Part shown: one piece after another, positions 56,437-63,734 of the stretch
How the letters are laid out: every line of letters starts with the position of its first letter
How positions within the stretch are numbered: the stretch's first letter is position 1
Origin: Curtobacterium pusillum
GTDB taxonomy: Bacteria > Actinomycetota > Actinomycetes > Actinomycetales > Microbacteriaceae
Assembly: GCF_007673235.1 (NCBI RefSeq)
Contig: NZ_VDZH01000005.1
Coordinates: forward strand, 1 to 64,000
DNA: 64,000 bases
Reading direction: 5' to 3'
Made by a program: the position numbers and the translations under genes
The notes under the pieces: model-generated
Seen by the model: the letters and a program-made list of their open reading frames with translations, nothing else
Told to the model about the DNA's origin: nothing
The model's database searches: none

Positions 56437-56472
56437 TGGCAACATCCGGCAACCGGTTGCCACTTGTTGCCA
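56437..56472. promoter_or_regulatory. Symmetric operator between binding-protein and LacI-type genes
   Basis: A 36-bp inverted repeat: TGGCAAC, 4 nt, GGCAAC, CG, GTTGCC, 4 nt, GTTGCCA. The centre GGCAACCGGTTGCC (56448-56461) is a perfect 14-bp palindrome typical of LacI-family sites. It overlaps the -35 of the regulator gene promoter (TTGCCA 56457-56462, TACGTT 56481-56486, 18-nt spacer) and so could control both directions. Confidence 0.75.
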
Positions 56473-56493
56473 GACCGGCCTACGTTCGGCAGC

Positions 56494-57537
56494 GTGAGCA
56501 GCGCAGACACCGACACCGCCCGGCGGGTGACCATCCGCGACATCGCCGACGCGACCGGTGTGGCTCCGTCGACCGTGTCCCGTGCGCTGTCGCTCCCCGA
56601 CCGGGTCAACCACACCACGCAGCAGCGCATCCAGCAGGCGGCCCGCGAGCTCGGCTACGTCCCGAACTCGCAGGCGCGGGCGCTCACGTCCGGCCGGACC
56701 CGAGCGGTCGCCGTCCTGGTCTCCGACATCACGAACCCCTTCTACTTCGACGTCATCCGCGGCACCCAGCACCAGCTCGCCGGTGCCGGGTGGACACAGC
56801 TCCTCGTCGACACCGAGGAGTCCGCCGACGCCGAGATGGCCGCCCTCAGCGCGATCGCCGGGAAGGCCGACGGGGCCGTGCTCACCGCGTCGCGACTCTC
56901 CGACGCGCAGATCGCCCGGTTCGCCGAACGCACCCCGCTCGTCGTCGTGAACCGCCGGCCCGCCGGGGTCCCCTCCGTCCTGATCGACACCCCCGGCGGG
57001 GTCGAGCAGGCCGTACAGCACCTGGTGTCGCTCGGCCACCGGGACATCCTGTACGTCGCCGGCCCGGACAGCTCGTGGTCGAACGAACGCCGGTGGAAGG
57101 CCCTCGTGCGCGTCGCCAAGCGGCTCGGCGTGCGGGTCGCCCGCGTCGGTCCGCACGCCCCCTTCGTGGACTCCGGCGCCGCGGCCGCCGACGCCGCCGT
57201 GCACGCCGGCGCGACCGCCTGCATCGCCTTCAACGACCTCATCGCGATCGGCATGCTCACCCGGCTGCGGGAGCGCGGCGTCCGCGTCCCCGAGGACATG
57301 AGCATCGTCGGCTGCGACGACATCTTCGGCGCCGACTTCTGCAACCCGCCGCTCACCACCATGACGTCGCCGATCGAGCGCGCCGGACGGGTCGCGATCC
57401 GCATGCTTCTGGGCCGACTCGGCGCGATCCCCGCCGAGGAGCTGCCCGGTGAGCACATGAGCGGCGCCGTCGCGTTGCCCACCCACCTGACCGTCCGCGA
57501 GTCCACCGGCCCCGCGCCCGCCCCGCACCCGTCCTGA
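56494..57537 (+). CDS. LacI family transcriptional regulator
   Basis: The 347-residue protein has an N-terminal helix-turn-helix (VTIRDIADATGVAPSTVSRALSLPDRVNHTT, about 11-41), hinge helix region and a periplasmic-binding-protein-like effector domain (AVAVLVSDITNPFYFDVIRG onwards). It probably represses the divergent uronate import and catabolism operon until a uronate intermediate binds. The GTG at 56494 follows TACGTT by 7 nt, so a leaderless mRNA is likely. uxaC follows after 11 nt and is probably co-transcribed. Confidence 0.9.
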   Translation: MSSADTDTARRVTIRDIADATGVAPSTVSRALSLPDRVNHTTQQRIQQAARELGYVPNSQARALTSGRTRAVAVLVSDITNPFYFDVIRGTQHQLAGAGWTQLLVDTEESADAEMAALSAIAGKADGAVLTASRLSDAQIARFAERTPLVVVNRRPAGVPSVLIDTPGGVEQAVQHLVSLGHRDILYVAGPDSSWSNERRWKALVRVAKRLGVRVARVGPHAPFVDSGAAAADAAVHAGATACIAFNDLIAIGMLTRLRERGVRVPEDMSIVGCDDIFGADFCNPPLTTMTSPIERAGRVAIRMLLGRLGAIPAEELPGEHMSGAVALPTHLTVRESTGPAPAPHPS

Positions 57538-57548
57538 AGGAGTCGACG

Positions 57549-59045
57549 ATGACCCAGCTCAGCACCGCCACCCCGCTCGCCCCGCACCCCGACCGGCTCT
57601 TCGCCGCCGACCCGGGAGCGCGCGCGGTCGCCCGCACGGTCTACGACGCCGTCAAGGACGCGCCGATCATCTCGCCCCACGGTCACGTCGACGCCTCGCT
57701 GATCGCGGACGACCAGCCGTTCGAGGACCCCGCGTCGCTGCTCATCACGCCGGACCACTACGTCCTGCGGCTCCTGCACGCGAACGGTGTCGGACTGGAG
57801 GCGCTGGGTCGCGCCGACCTGTCCGGAACCCGTCCGGGCTCGCAGGCTCGCCCGGCGGGGTCGGCGCATCGCTGGCGCGATGCCGCTGAGCCGACCCCGC
57901 CAGGCAGGTCCGTCTGGCGGACGCTGGCCGAGCACTGGGACGACTTCCTCGGGACCCCCGTCCGCTACTGGTTCGAGACGGAGCTGCACGACGTCTTCGG
58001 GCTGACGGAGCAGCCGTCGGCCGCGAACGCGGACGCCCAGTACGACCACATCGCCGACCTGCTGGCGTCACCCGCGTTCCGTCCGCGCGCTCTGTTCGAC
58101 GCCTTCGGCATCGAGGTCCTCGCGACCACCGACGCCCCCACCGCCGACCTCGCCGCGCACGCGCGGCTCGCCGCCGACCCCACCTTCACCGGCCGGGTGG
58201 TCCCCACGTTCCGCGCGGACGCCGTGTTCGACCCGTCGGGATCGGACTGGAGGCACGTGGTCGCGTCGATCGGTGAAGCCGCCGGCATCGACACGGGAAC
58301 CCACGACGGGCTGCTGGCGGCTCTCCGCGCGCGTCGCCAGTACTTCATCCAGCACGGCGCGACGGCCACCGACACCGGGGTCCTCGATGCCGGATCGGCA
58401 CCGCTGTCGGCGTCGGAGCGCTCGCGGATCCACGCGGCCGCGCTCTCGGGTCCGGAAGGCGTGACCGCCGCGGAGGCCGTCGCGTACCGGCACGACATGC
58501 TCTACCGCTGGGCCGAGATGAGCGTCGAGGACGGCCTCGTCATGCAGCTCCACCCCGGGGTGCACCGGAACCACCACGCGCCGACGCTCGAGCGCTTCGG
58601 GCCGGACACCGGGCACGACCTGCCCGCGGTCGGGTCCTTCACCGAACCGCTGCGCCCCCTGCTGGAGTCCTTCGGCACCGCGCCCGGCTTCCACCTCGTG
58701 CTCTTCACCGTCGACGAGACCGTGTTCTCCCGCGAGATCGGTCCGCTCGCCGGCTTCTACCCCGCCGTGTACGCCGGCGCTCCCTGGTGGTTCATCGACA
58801 CCCCGGCGGCGATCGGACGGTACCGAGCGGCCATCACCGACTCGGCGTCGTTCACGAAGACCTCGGGGTTCATCGACGACACCCGGGCGTACTGCTCGAT
58901 CCCCGCGCGGCACGACATGGCCCGCCGGGCGGACGCGGCCTACCTGGCATCGCTCGTCGTGACGCACGAGATCTCCGAGGAGGACGCCGTCCGCACCGCG
59001 CGGCGCATCGTGTCGGACATCCCGAAGGCGACGTTCAAGCTCTGA
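57549..59045 (+). CDS. uxaC: Glucuronate (uronate) isomerase
   Basis: UxaC isomerises D-glucuronate to D-fructuronate or D-galacturonate to D-tagaturonate. The 498-residue protein has IISPHGHVD (metal His pair, about 39-47), DHYVLRLLHANGV, WRTLAEHWDDFLGTPVRYWFETEL, the FGIEVLATTDAP region and the C-terminal ETVFSREIGPLAGFYPAVYAGAPWWF. It is about 30 residues longer than usual: an in-frame insert at about 89-121 (encoded by a palindrome, 57816-57910) interrupts a conserved helix area. An AAGGAG-like site just upstream supports the ATG at 57549. It follows the regulator gene. Confidence 0.92.
   Translation: MTQLSTATPLAPHPDRLFAADPGARAVARTVYDAVKDAPIISPHGHVDASLIADDQPFEDPASLLITPDHYVLRLLHANGVGLEALGRADLSGTRPGSQARPAGSAHRWRDAAEPTPPGRSVWRTLAEHWDDFLGTPVRYWFETELHDVFGLTEQPSAANADAQYDHIADLLASPAFRPRALFDAFGIEVLATTDAPTADLAAHARLAADPTFTGRVVPTFRADAVFDPSGSDWRHVVASIGEAAGIDTGTHDGLLAALRARRQYFIQHGATATDTGVLDAGSAPLSASERSRIHAAALSGPEGVTAAEAVAYRHDMLYRWAEMSVEDGLVMQLHPGVHRNHHAPTLERFGPDTGHDLPAVGSFTEPLRPLLESFGTAPGFHLVLFTVDETVFSREIGPLAGFYPAVYAGAPWWFIDTPAAIGRYRAAITDSASFTKTSGFIDDTRAYCSIPARHDMARRADAAYLASLVVTHEISEEDAVRTARRIVSDIPKATFKL
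57816..57910. repeat. Palindromic insert inside uxaC
   Basis: GACCTG (57816-57821) and CAGGTC (57905-57910) bound a segment containing a 12-bp stem GGCGGGGTCGGC/GCCGACCCCGCC (57854-57865 with 57890-57901) and an inner 7-bp stem GCATCGC/GCGATGC (57866-57872 with 57877-57883) with a TGGC loop. It reads through in frame and encodes low-complexity Arg/Gly/Pro/Ala residues absent from the family pattern I know. Confidence 0.65.
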
Positions 59046-59080
59046 GCGCGTGCGGCGGGGTGCGGGCGCTGTTCCGCAGT

Positions 59081-59196
59081 GTGCGAGGTTCCGCGGATGG
59101 TGCGAGGCGCGCGGCGTCGCACACTGCGCGAAACCTCGCACCGTCGCGGCCGTGCCTCGCACGGTGCGAGGGTCAGCTCCGTGCGCCGCCTCGCAC
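59081..59196. repeat. Cluster of GTGCGAGG/CCTCGCAC motifs
   Basis: Six copies of the 8-mer in both orientations: GTGCGAGG at 59081, 59100 and 59164, CCTCGCAC at 59134, 59155 and 59189. They can form several alternative hairpins between the converging uxaC and acetyltransferase genes; the last overlaps the acetyltransferase 3' end. Confidence 0.8.
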
Positions 59197-59769
59197 GGTG
59201 CGACGCATGAGCACGCGGGGGACGCCGTTCAGCACGGACGTCGTGTCCACCGCGTGCTCGAACCCGGCGTGCTCGAACAGCGCGCGGGTCCCGACGTACG
59301 CCATCGTCAGGTCGACCCGTTCGCCGCGGTTGTCGACGGGGTAGCCCTCCACCGTGCGTGCGCCGTGATCACGGGCGAAGTCGACCGCGCCCGCGAGCAG
59401 CGCGTGCGAGATGCCCTCGCCCCGGTGCCCCGGCCGGACCCGGATGCACCAGACACTCCACACGGTCCTGTCGCCCGGCTCGTCGAGGTGCGGGATCTTC
59501 CGGTTCCGCGCGAACGTCGTGTCCGGGCGGGGGTGCACCGCGGCCCACCCGACGACCTCACCGCCGTCGTACGCCAGGACCCCGGGCGGCAGGTCCTCGT
59601 CGAGCAGTGCTCGGACGCGATCCCCACGCGCCGTCCCGATGAGCGCCTGGTTCTCCTTCGCCGGGATCCGGTAGCTCAGGCACCAGCACACGTTCGCGTC
59701 CGGGCGCTTCGGCCCGACCATGGTGCGGACGTCGTCGAAGGACGTCGCGGAGCGCACCTCGATCGTCAT
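59173..59769 (-). CDS. GNAT family N-acetyltransferase
   Basis: The 198-residue protein has the GNAT core: WCIRVRPGHRGEGISHALLAGAVDFARDHG with the acetyl-CoA-binding R/Q-x-x-G-x-G/A loop (RGEGIS, about 118-123), followed by YVGTRALFEHAGFE. The N-terminal CWCLSYRIP segment is common in one GNAT branch. The acceptor is unknown. Its ATG overlaps the stop of the epimerase gene (ATGA), so the two are made together. It converges on uxaC. Confidence 0.87.
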   Translation of the reverse strand: MTIEVRSATSFDDVRTMVGPKRPDANVCWCLSYRIPAKENQALIGTARGDRVRALLDEDLPPGVLAYDGGEVVGWAAVHPRPDTTFARNRKIPHLDEPGDRTVWSVWCIRVRPGHRGEGISHALLAGAVDFARDHGARTVEGYPVDNRGERVDLTMAYVGTRALFEHAGFEHAVDTTSVLNGVPRVLMRRTVRGGARS

Positions 59770-60572
59770 GCCACGAGCATGGCACCCGATCGTCGGAGGA
59801 GTTCGAGCGATCGACCGATCTCCCGCTCGGCGGCCGTGGTGGTGTCCCGGGACCAGTTGCACTCCAGCGAGACCGAGCCGCGGTAGCCGCCGTCGTGCAC
59901 GGCGTGGAGGAAGTCGCGCCAGACGTCGTCGCCGCCCTCGGCCCCGAGCGGGAGCCGGTCGCGATCGCTGACGTGCACGTGGCCGATGCGGTCCCCGTGC
60001 TCGCGGAGGACGTCGAGTGACTCCCCCTCGTTCCGGATGTGGAACAGGTCGGCGACGACGTCAACCCCGTCGATGGCCGCGTCGTCCAGGAACCGGACGG
60101 CCTCGGCGAACGAGTTCAGGACGTTCGTCTCCGACCGGCTCAGCGGTTCGAGCACGATGCGCAGGTCGTTCGCCACGGCAGTGTCCCGGGCCGTGCGGAG
60201 CACCTCGGCGAACCGGCGGTCGGCCTCGGCCTCGGGCATGCCGTCTGGTGCCGTCCGGGCGGTCCCCGACCCGAACACGATCTTCGCGCCGGGGTCGGCG
60301 ACGGAGTGGACGATCGGGAGGACGGCGTCGAAGTAGCCCCGGACGGCGGTGGGTTCTGCGGTCAGGAGCGGGAGGTCTCCGGGGACGAGGATCGCGAACG
60401 ACGGGAATCGGTCACCGGCGTAGAGGTCGTTCAGCGCCCAGTCACCGCCGTCACCGTCCGGCTGGATCACCAGGTTGCCGGCGATCGTCGGTTCCACGTG
60501 GTCGGCGCCCGCACGACGGACGGCCTCGGTCAGTTCTGCTCCGGCGACGACGCCGAATCCGGTGAACGACAT
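59766..60572 (-). CDS. Sugar phosphate isomerase/epimerase family protein (TIM barrel)
   Basis: The 268-residue TIM-barrel protein carries the metal-site elements RIVLEPLSRSETNVLNS (Glu), VDVVADLFHIRNEG (Asp and His), GHVHVSDRDRLP (His) and GSVSLECNWS (Glu). GGAG 5 nt upstream favours the ATG at 60572 over one 9 nt earlier. Two GTTGCC half-sites with the same spacing as the uronate operator lie about 40 nt upstream, linking it to the uronate regulon. It is co-transcribed with the acetyltransferase gene. Confidence 0.86.
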   Translation of the reverse strand: MSFTGFGVVAGAELTEAVRRAGADHVEPTIAGNLVIQPDGDGGDWALNDLYAGDRFPSFAILVPGDLPLLTAEPTAVRGYFDAVLPIVHSVADPGAKIVFGSGTARTAPDGMPEAEADRRFAEVLRTARDTAVANDLRIVLEPLSRSETNVLNSFAEAVRFLDDAAIDGVDVVADLFHIRNEGESLDVLREHGDRIGHVHVSDRDRLPLGAEGGDDVWRDFLHAVHDGGYRGSVSLECNWSRDTTTAAEREIGRSLELLRRSGAMLVA

Positions 60573-60610
60573 GGGCTCCATGCAACTCGGGGTTCCGCGG
60601 TCCGGCAGTC

Positions 60611-60627
60611 GTTGCCGTTCGTTGCCA
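60611..60627. promoter_or_regulatory. Second GTTGCC paired half-site
   Basis: GTTGCC-GTTC-GTTGCCA has the same order and 4-nt gap as each half of the operator at 56437-56472. It lies 39-55 nt upstream of the epimerase gene start and is a likely binding site of the same LacI-type regulator. Confidence 0.6.
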
Positions 60628-60652
60628 CGGATCCGATCAGCGCAGCGCGGGA

Positions 60653-61345
60653 TCACGGGCGCCACCCCGGCGTCACGAGGCCGGTCTCGTAGGCGAAGAC
60701 GACGAGCTGGGCGCGGTCGCGGGCGCCGAGCTTGATCATCGCCCGGGACACGTGCGTCTTCGTGGTCATCGGGCTCACGAACAGCTGCTCGGCGATCTCG
60801 GCGTTCGTCATCCCCACGGCGACGAGCTGCATGACCTGGCGCTCCCGGTCGGTCAGGACGCCGAGCTCCGGTGCGAGGGAGGACGGCTTGGCGTGGGTGG
60901 CGTACGCCTCGACCAGGGAACGGGTCGCCCGGGGCGAGAGCAGGGACTCCCCCGCGACGACGGTCCGGATCGCCCGGAGGAGTTCGGCCGGCTCGGTGTC
61001 CTTCACGAGGAACCCGGCAGCACCACCCCGGATCGCCTCGAACACGTGGTCGTCCTCCTCGAAGGTCGTGAGGATGACGACGTGCACGCCGGCGAGTTCC
61101 GGGTCGGCCGAGATCCGCTGCGTCGCCGAGAGACCGTCAGTACCCGGCATCCGGATGTCCATCAGCACGACGTCGGGGAGTTCCCGCCGGGCGACGTCCA
61201 CCGCGGCGTCACCGTCGCCGGCCTCACCGACGACGGTCATCCCGGGTTCGGCGTCGACGAGCGCCCGGAGTCCCGCGCGGACGAGCACCTGGTCGTCGAC
61301 GAGGAGCACGCGGATCGGGTCGGAAGTGGTGGGGTCGGTGGTCAT
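60653..61345 (-). CDS. NarL/LuxR-family response regulator
   Basis: The 230-residue protein has a receiver domain (LLVDDQVLVRAGL, phosphoacceptor Asp in VVLMDIRMPG at about 62, and Lys in FLVKDTEP) and a C-terminal LuxR helix-turn-helix (LTDRERQVMQLVAVGMTNAEIAEQLFVS). It would bind DNA on phosphorylation by the adjacent kinase. Its ATG overlaps the kinase stop (ATGA). The target is unknown; a 22-bp palindrome upstream of the kinase gene is a candidate. Confidence 0.93.
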   Translation of the reverse strand: MTTDPTTSDPIRVLLVDDQVLVRAGLRALVDAEPGMTVVGEAGDGDAAVDVARRELPDVVLMDIRMPGTDGLSATQRISADPELAGVHVVILTTFEEDDHVFEAIRGGAAGFLVKDTEPAELLRAIRTVVAGESLLSPRATRSLVEAYATHAKPSSLAPELGVLTDRERQVMQLVAVGMTNAEIAEQLFVSPMTTKTHVSRAMIKLGARDRAQLVVFAYETGLVTPGWRP

Positions 61346-62637
61346 CGGATGTCCTCCGGTTCGGTGCCGACGATCGGCAGGCGCGCTGCCACCCGCCAGC
61401 CGCCGTCGGTCGTCGGCCCGGAGGACAGCGTGCCGTCAACCGCGTTCGCACGTTCGCGCATCCCGATGATCCCGTTGCCGGTCGACGCGAGCGGTTCGGT
61501 CGACGGGATGCCGGCCGCCTGCGACTGCGCCGGGTGGTCCTCGACGAGGAGGTCGACGACGTCCGGCCCGATCGAGATCGTCACGGCGGCTCGGTGCCCC
61601 GGGGCGTGCTTCATCACGTTGGTCACCGACTCCTGCACGATGCGGAAGGCGTTCCGATCGGTGACGCCGTGCACGCCCGCACGATCGCCGTCGAGCGACA
61701 GGGTGACGTCGACGCCGGCGGCACGCGCTCGCTCCACGAGCTCGGCGACGCGATCGAGGCCGGCGGTCGGGGCGCGTTCGGACCCCTCGCCGTCAGCCGC
61801 CCCCTCGCGCGTTCCGTCGACCGAACGGAGGACGCCGAGGATCGTGCGGAGCTCGACGAGGGCATCGCGGCTCGAGTCCCGGATGTTGGCGAGGGAGTCC
61901 CGGGTCTGTTCCGGCAGGTCAGCGCCGAGGTGGAGGGCGACACCCGCCTGGAGGTTGATGAGCGACATGCTGTGGGCGACCGAGTCGTGCAGTTCCCGGG
62001 CGATCCGGACCCGTTCGTCCGTGGCGCGGCGACGGTCGGCCTCGGCACGCTGCCGACGGCGTTCAGCGACGCGCTCGAGGCGGACCCGGACGAGCTCGGA
62101 CACCGCGATCGTCACCGTGACCCACGCCACGCACAGCAGCACGGCGCTGAGGTCGAGCACCGAGGAACGGCCGAGGACGGCGTCGGCGGTCGGGAGCACG
62201 GCGATCGCGACCGCCCCGGAGACGGCGACCCACCACCTGTGTCCGCGGAGCCAGGCGTTCGCCATGGCCATCGTGAGGGCAGCGACGAACGGTCCGCGCG
62301 GACTCACCACCAGGGCGAAGCCGACCGTCGTGGCCAGGGTGACGAGCAGCACGCCCCGCGGCCAGCGCCACCGCCACGGGAGCACGACGACACCCGCCAC
62401 GAGCAGGGCGATCGCGATCGGCCCGACGAGCACCGGGTCGACCGTGCCGCCGAAGGCGTGCCGCGCCCACGGGGGTCCGCCGTTCGACCCGTCGCCGCCG
62501 GCTGAGGTCGCGAAGCGGGACGCGACGAGCGTGCCGACGATCTGCAGGAACGCCACGGGCAGCACGCGCCCGACGCGGGCGAAGCGTCGACGCCCGCCCC
62601 AGCGGGAGGCGTCGGCGACGGTCGGGGTGCGGTCCAT
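61342..62637 (-). CDS. Sensor histidine kinase (HisKA_3 type)
   Basis: The 431-residue membrane kinase has a poorly conserved N-terminal sensor region with four or five predicted helices (about 25-175), the HisKA_3 dimerisation motif VRIARELHDSVAHSMSLINLQAG (phosphorylated His in ELHDSV), and a HATPase_c domain (RIVQESVTNVMKHAPG N-box, GNGIIGMRERANAVDG). The sensed signal is not visible. The ATG at 62637 follows a TAGGCT box by 6 nt, suggesting a leaderless transcript. It pairs with the response regulator. Confidence 0.92.
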   Translation of the reverse strand: MDRTPTVADASRWGGRRRFARVGRVLPVAFLQIVGTLVASRFATSAGGDGSNGGPPWARHAFGGTVDPVLVGPIAIALLVAGVVVLPWRWRWPRGVLLVTLATTVGFALVVSPRGPFVAALTMAMANAWLRGHRWWVAVSGAVAIAVLPTADAVLGRSSVLDLSAVLLCVAWVTVTIAVSELVRVRLERVAERRRQRAEADRRRATDERVRIARELHDSVAHSMSLINLQAGVALHLGADLPEQTRDSLANIRDSSRDALVELRTILGVLRSVDGTREGAADGEGSERAPTAGLDRVAELVERARAAGVDVTLSLDGDRAGVHGVTDRNAFRIVQESVTNVMKHAPGHRAAVTISIGPDVVDLLVEDHPAQSQAAGIPSTEPLASTGNGIIGMRERANAVDGTLSSGPTTDGGWRVAARLPIVGTEPEDIR

Positions 62638-62693
62638 GGCTCGAGCCTAGGGTCGGTGCTGAACTCCGGCATCGGGCGGGAGCACGACCTGTG

Positions 62694-62715
62694 GACTACT
62701 CCCGCGGGAGTAGTC
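62694..62715. promoter_or_regulatory. Perfect 22-bp palindrome upstream of the kinase
   Basis: GACTACTCCCGCGGGAGTAGTC reads the same on both strands. It lies about 50 nt upstream of the kinase TAGGCT box and 140 nt before the SHOCT gene. Long palindromes are typical of NarL-type regulator sites, so this may be an autoregulatory operator. Confidence 0.5.
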
Positions 62716-62852
62716 GCCTGGTGAGGAGGACGTGCCCTACGACCGCGGGAGCAGGCGGAAGTGGGCCTCCGTGGCGGACGCGCGCCATGCCTCCAGACCG
62801 GATCCTGGAACGGTCGCGACAGCGGCACCGAAACCGACCTCAGGAGGTCCTC

Positions 62853-63095
62853 GTGCTCACCAACACCATCGCAGCCACCGCCCCGTACTGGCACGGCGGC
62901 GGGTTCCCGTTCTTCGTCTTCCCCGCGTTCTTCTTCTTCGCGTTCCTCGTCGTGTTCGTGGTGTTCGGGGTCCTCCGTCGCGGCAGCTGGCGTGCTCGTT
63001 CGGACGCGCGGTCCGTGCTCGCCGACCGCTTCGCCCGCGGCGACATCGACGCCGAGGAGTACCGCTCGCGGCTCTCCGAGCTCAGCCGGAAGTGA
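62853..63095 (+). CDS. Small SHOCT-domain membrane protein
   Basis: The 80-residue protein has a Gly/Phe-rich N-terminus, one membrane helix (about 19-42, FPFFVFPAFFFFAFLVVFVVFG) and a C-terminal SHOCT motif (VLADRFARGDIDAEEYRSRLSEL). The motif is usually an oligomerisation tail on membrane proteins. AGGAGG (62842-62847) decides the GTG at 62853 over longer in-frame starts. It is divergent from the two-component genes, so it may be their target. Its 3' end overlaps gntK by 14 bp. Confidence 0.86.
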   Translation: MLTNTIAATAPYWHGGGFPFFVFPAFFFFAFLVVFVVFGVLRRGSWRARSDARSVLADRFARGDIDAEEYRSRLSELSRK

Positions 63096-63621
63096 CCGAC
63101 AGCGCCGCGAGGATCGCCGTCACCGTGTCGTCGACCGACCCGTCGATCGGCACGGCGACGGCGGCCTCGTCCGGCTCCGGCCGCTCCAGCGTGGCGAACT
63201 GCGAGTCGAGCAGCGACGTCGGCATGTACTCGTGGTGCCGGTGCGACTGCCGCTCGGCGATGAGGTCGTGCGAGCCGTCGAGGTACGCGATGACGAGGCC
63301 CGGAGCCGATTCGCGGAGACGGTCGCGGTAGACGCGCTTGAGCGCCGAGTTCGCCATCACGCACCGGCTTCCGGATGCCTCGACGGACGCGATCCGGGCG
63401 GCGCAGGCATCGAGCCACGGCCACCGGTCCTCGTCGGTGAGCGGGATGCCCTGACGCATCTTCTCCTTGTTCGCGGCCGGGTGCAGGTCGTCCGCGTCGA
63501 CGAACACGCTCGGGTCACCACGGTCGGCGAGCGCATCGGCGAGGGCCTGACCGATCGTCGACTTGCCGGAGCCGGAGACCCCCATCACGAGCACGGGCGG
63601 GAGGACAACGCTCTCGGTCAT
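63082..63621 (-). CDS. gntK: Gluconokinase
   Basis: Gluconokinase phosphorylates gluconate to 6-phosphogluconate for the pentose phosphate pathway. The 179-residue protein has the P-loop VMGVSGSGKSTIGQALA (about 10-26), DADDLHPAANKEKMRQGIPLTDEDRWPWL (family signature) and RQSHRHHEYMP. Length is typical. GGAGGA upstream decides the ATG at 63621. It is divergent from gnd, whose product uses 6-phosphogluconate, a sensible pairing. Confidence 0.94.
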   Translation of the reverse strand: MTESVVLPPVLVMGVSGSGKSTIGQALADALADRGDPSVFVDADDLHPAANKEKMRQGIPLTDEDRWPWLDACAARIASVEASGSRCVMANSALKRVYRDRLRESAPGLVIAYLDGSHDLIAERQSHRHHEYMPTSLLDSQFATLERPEPDEAAVAVPIDGSVDDTVTAILAALSVTSG

Positions 63622-63734
63622 TCCTCCACAGTATTGGTCGGGGTGAACAGTCATCCCCAGTTGCCGTAACACCCGTGCGGTCCCGAGCCGCGGACCGTAG
63701 GTTGGTGGCGAACGTCAGGACAAAGGAGACCTTC

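Noticed and set aside
57793..58262. GGACTGGAGGC-like arms inside uxaC (57792 and 58247)
   Set aside because: They match family-A arms only over 11 bases, lack the second arm, and encode normal UxaC residues; probably chance.
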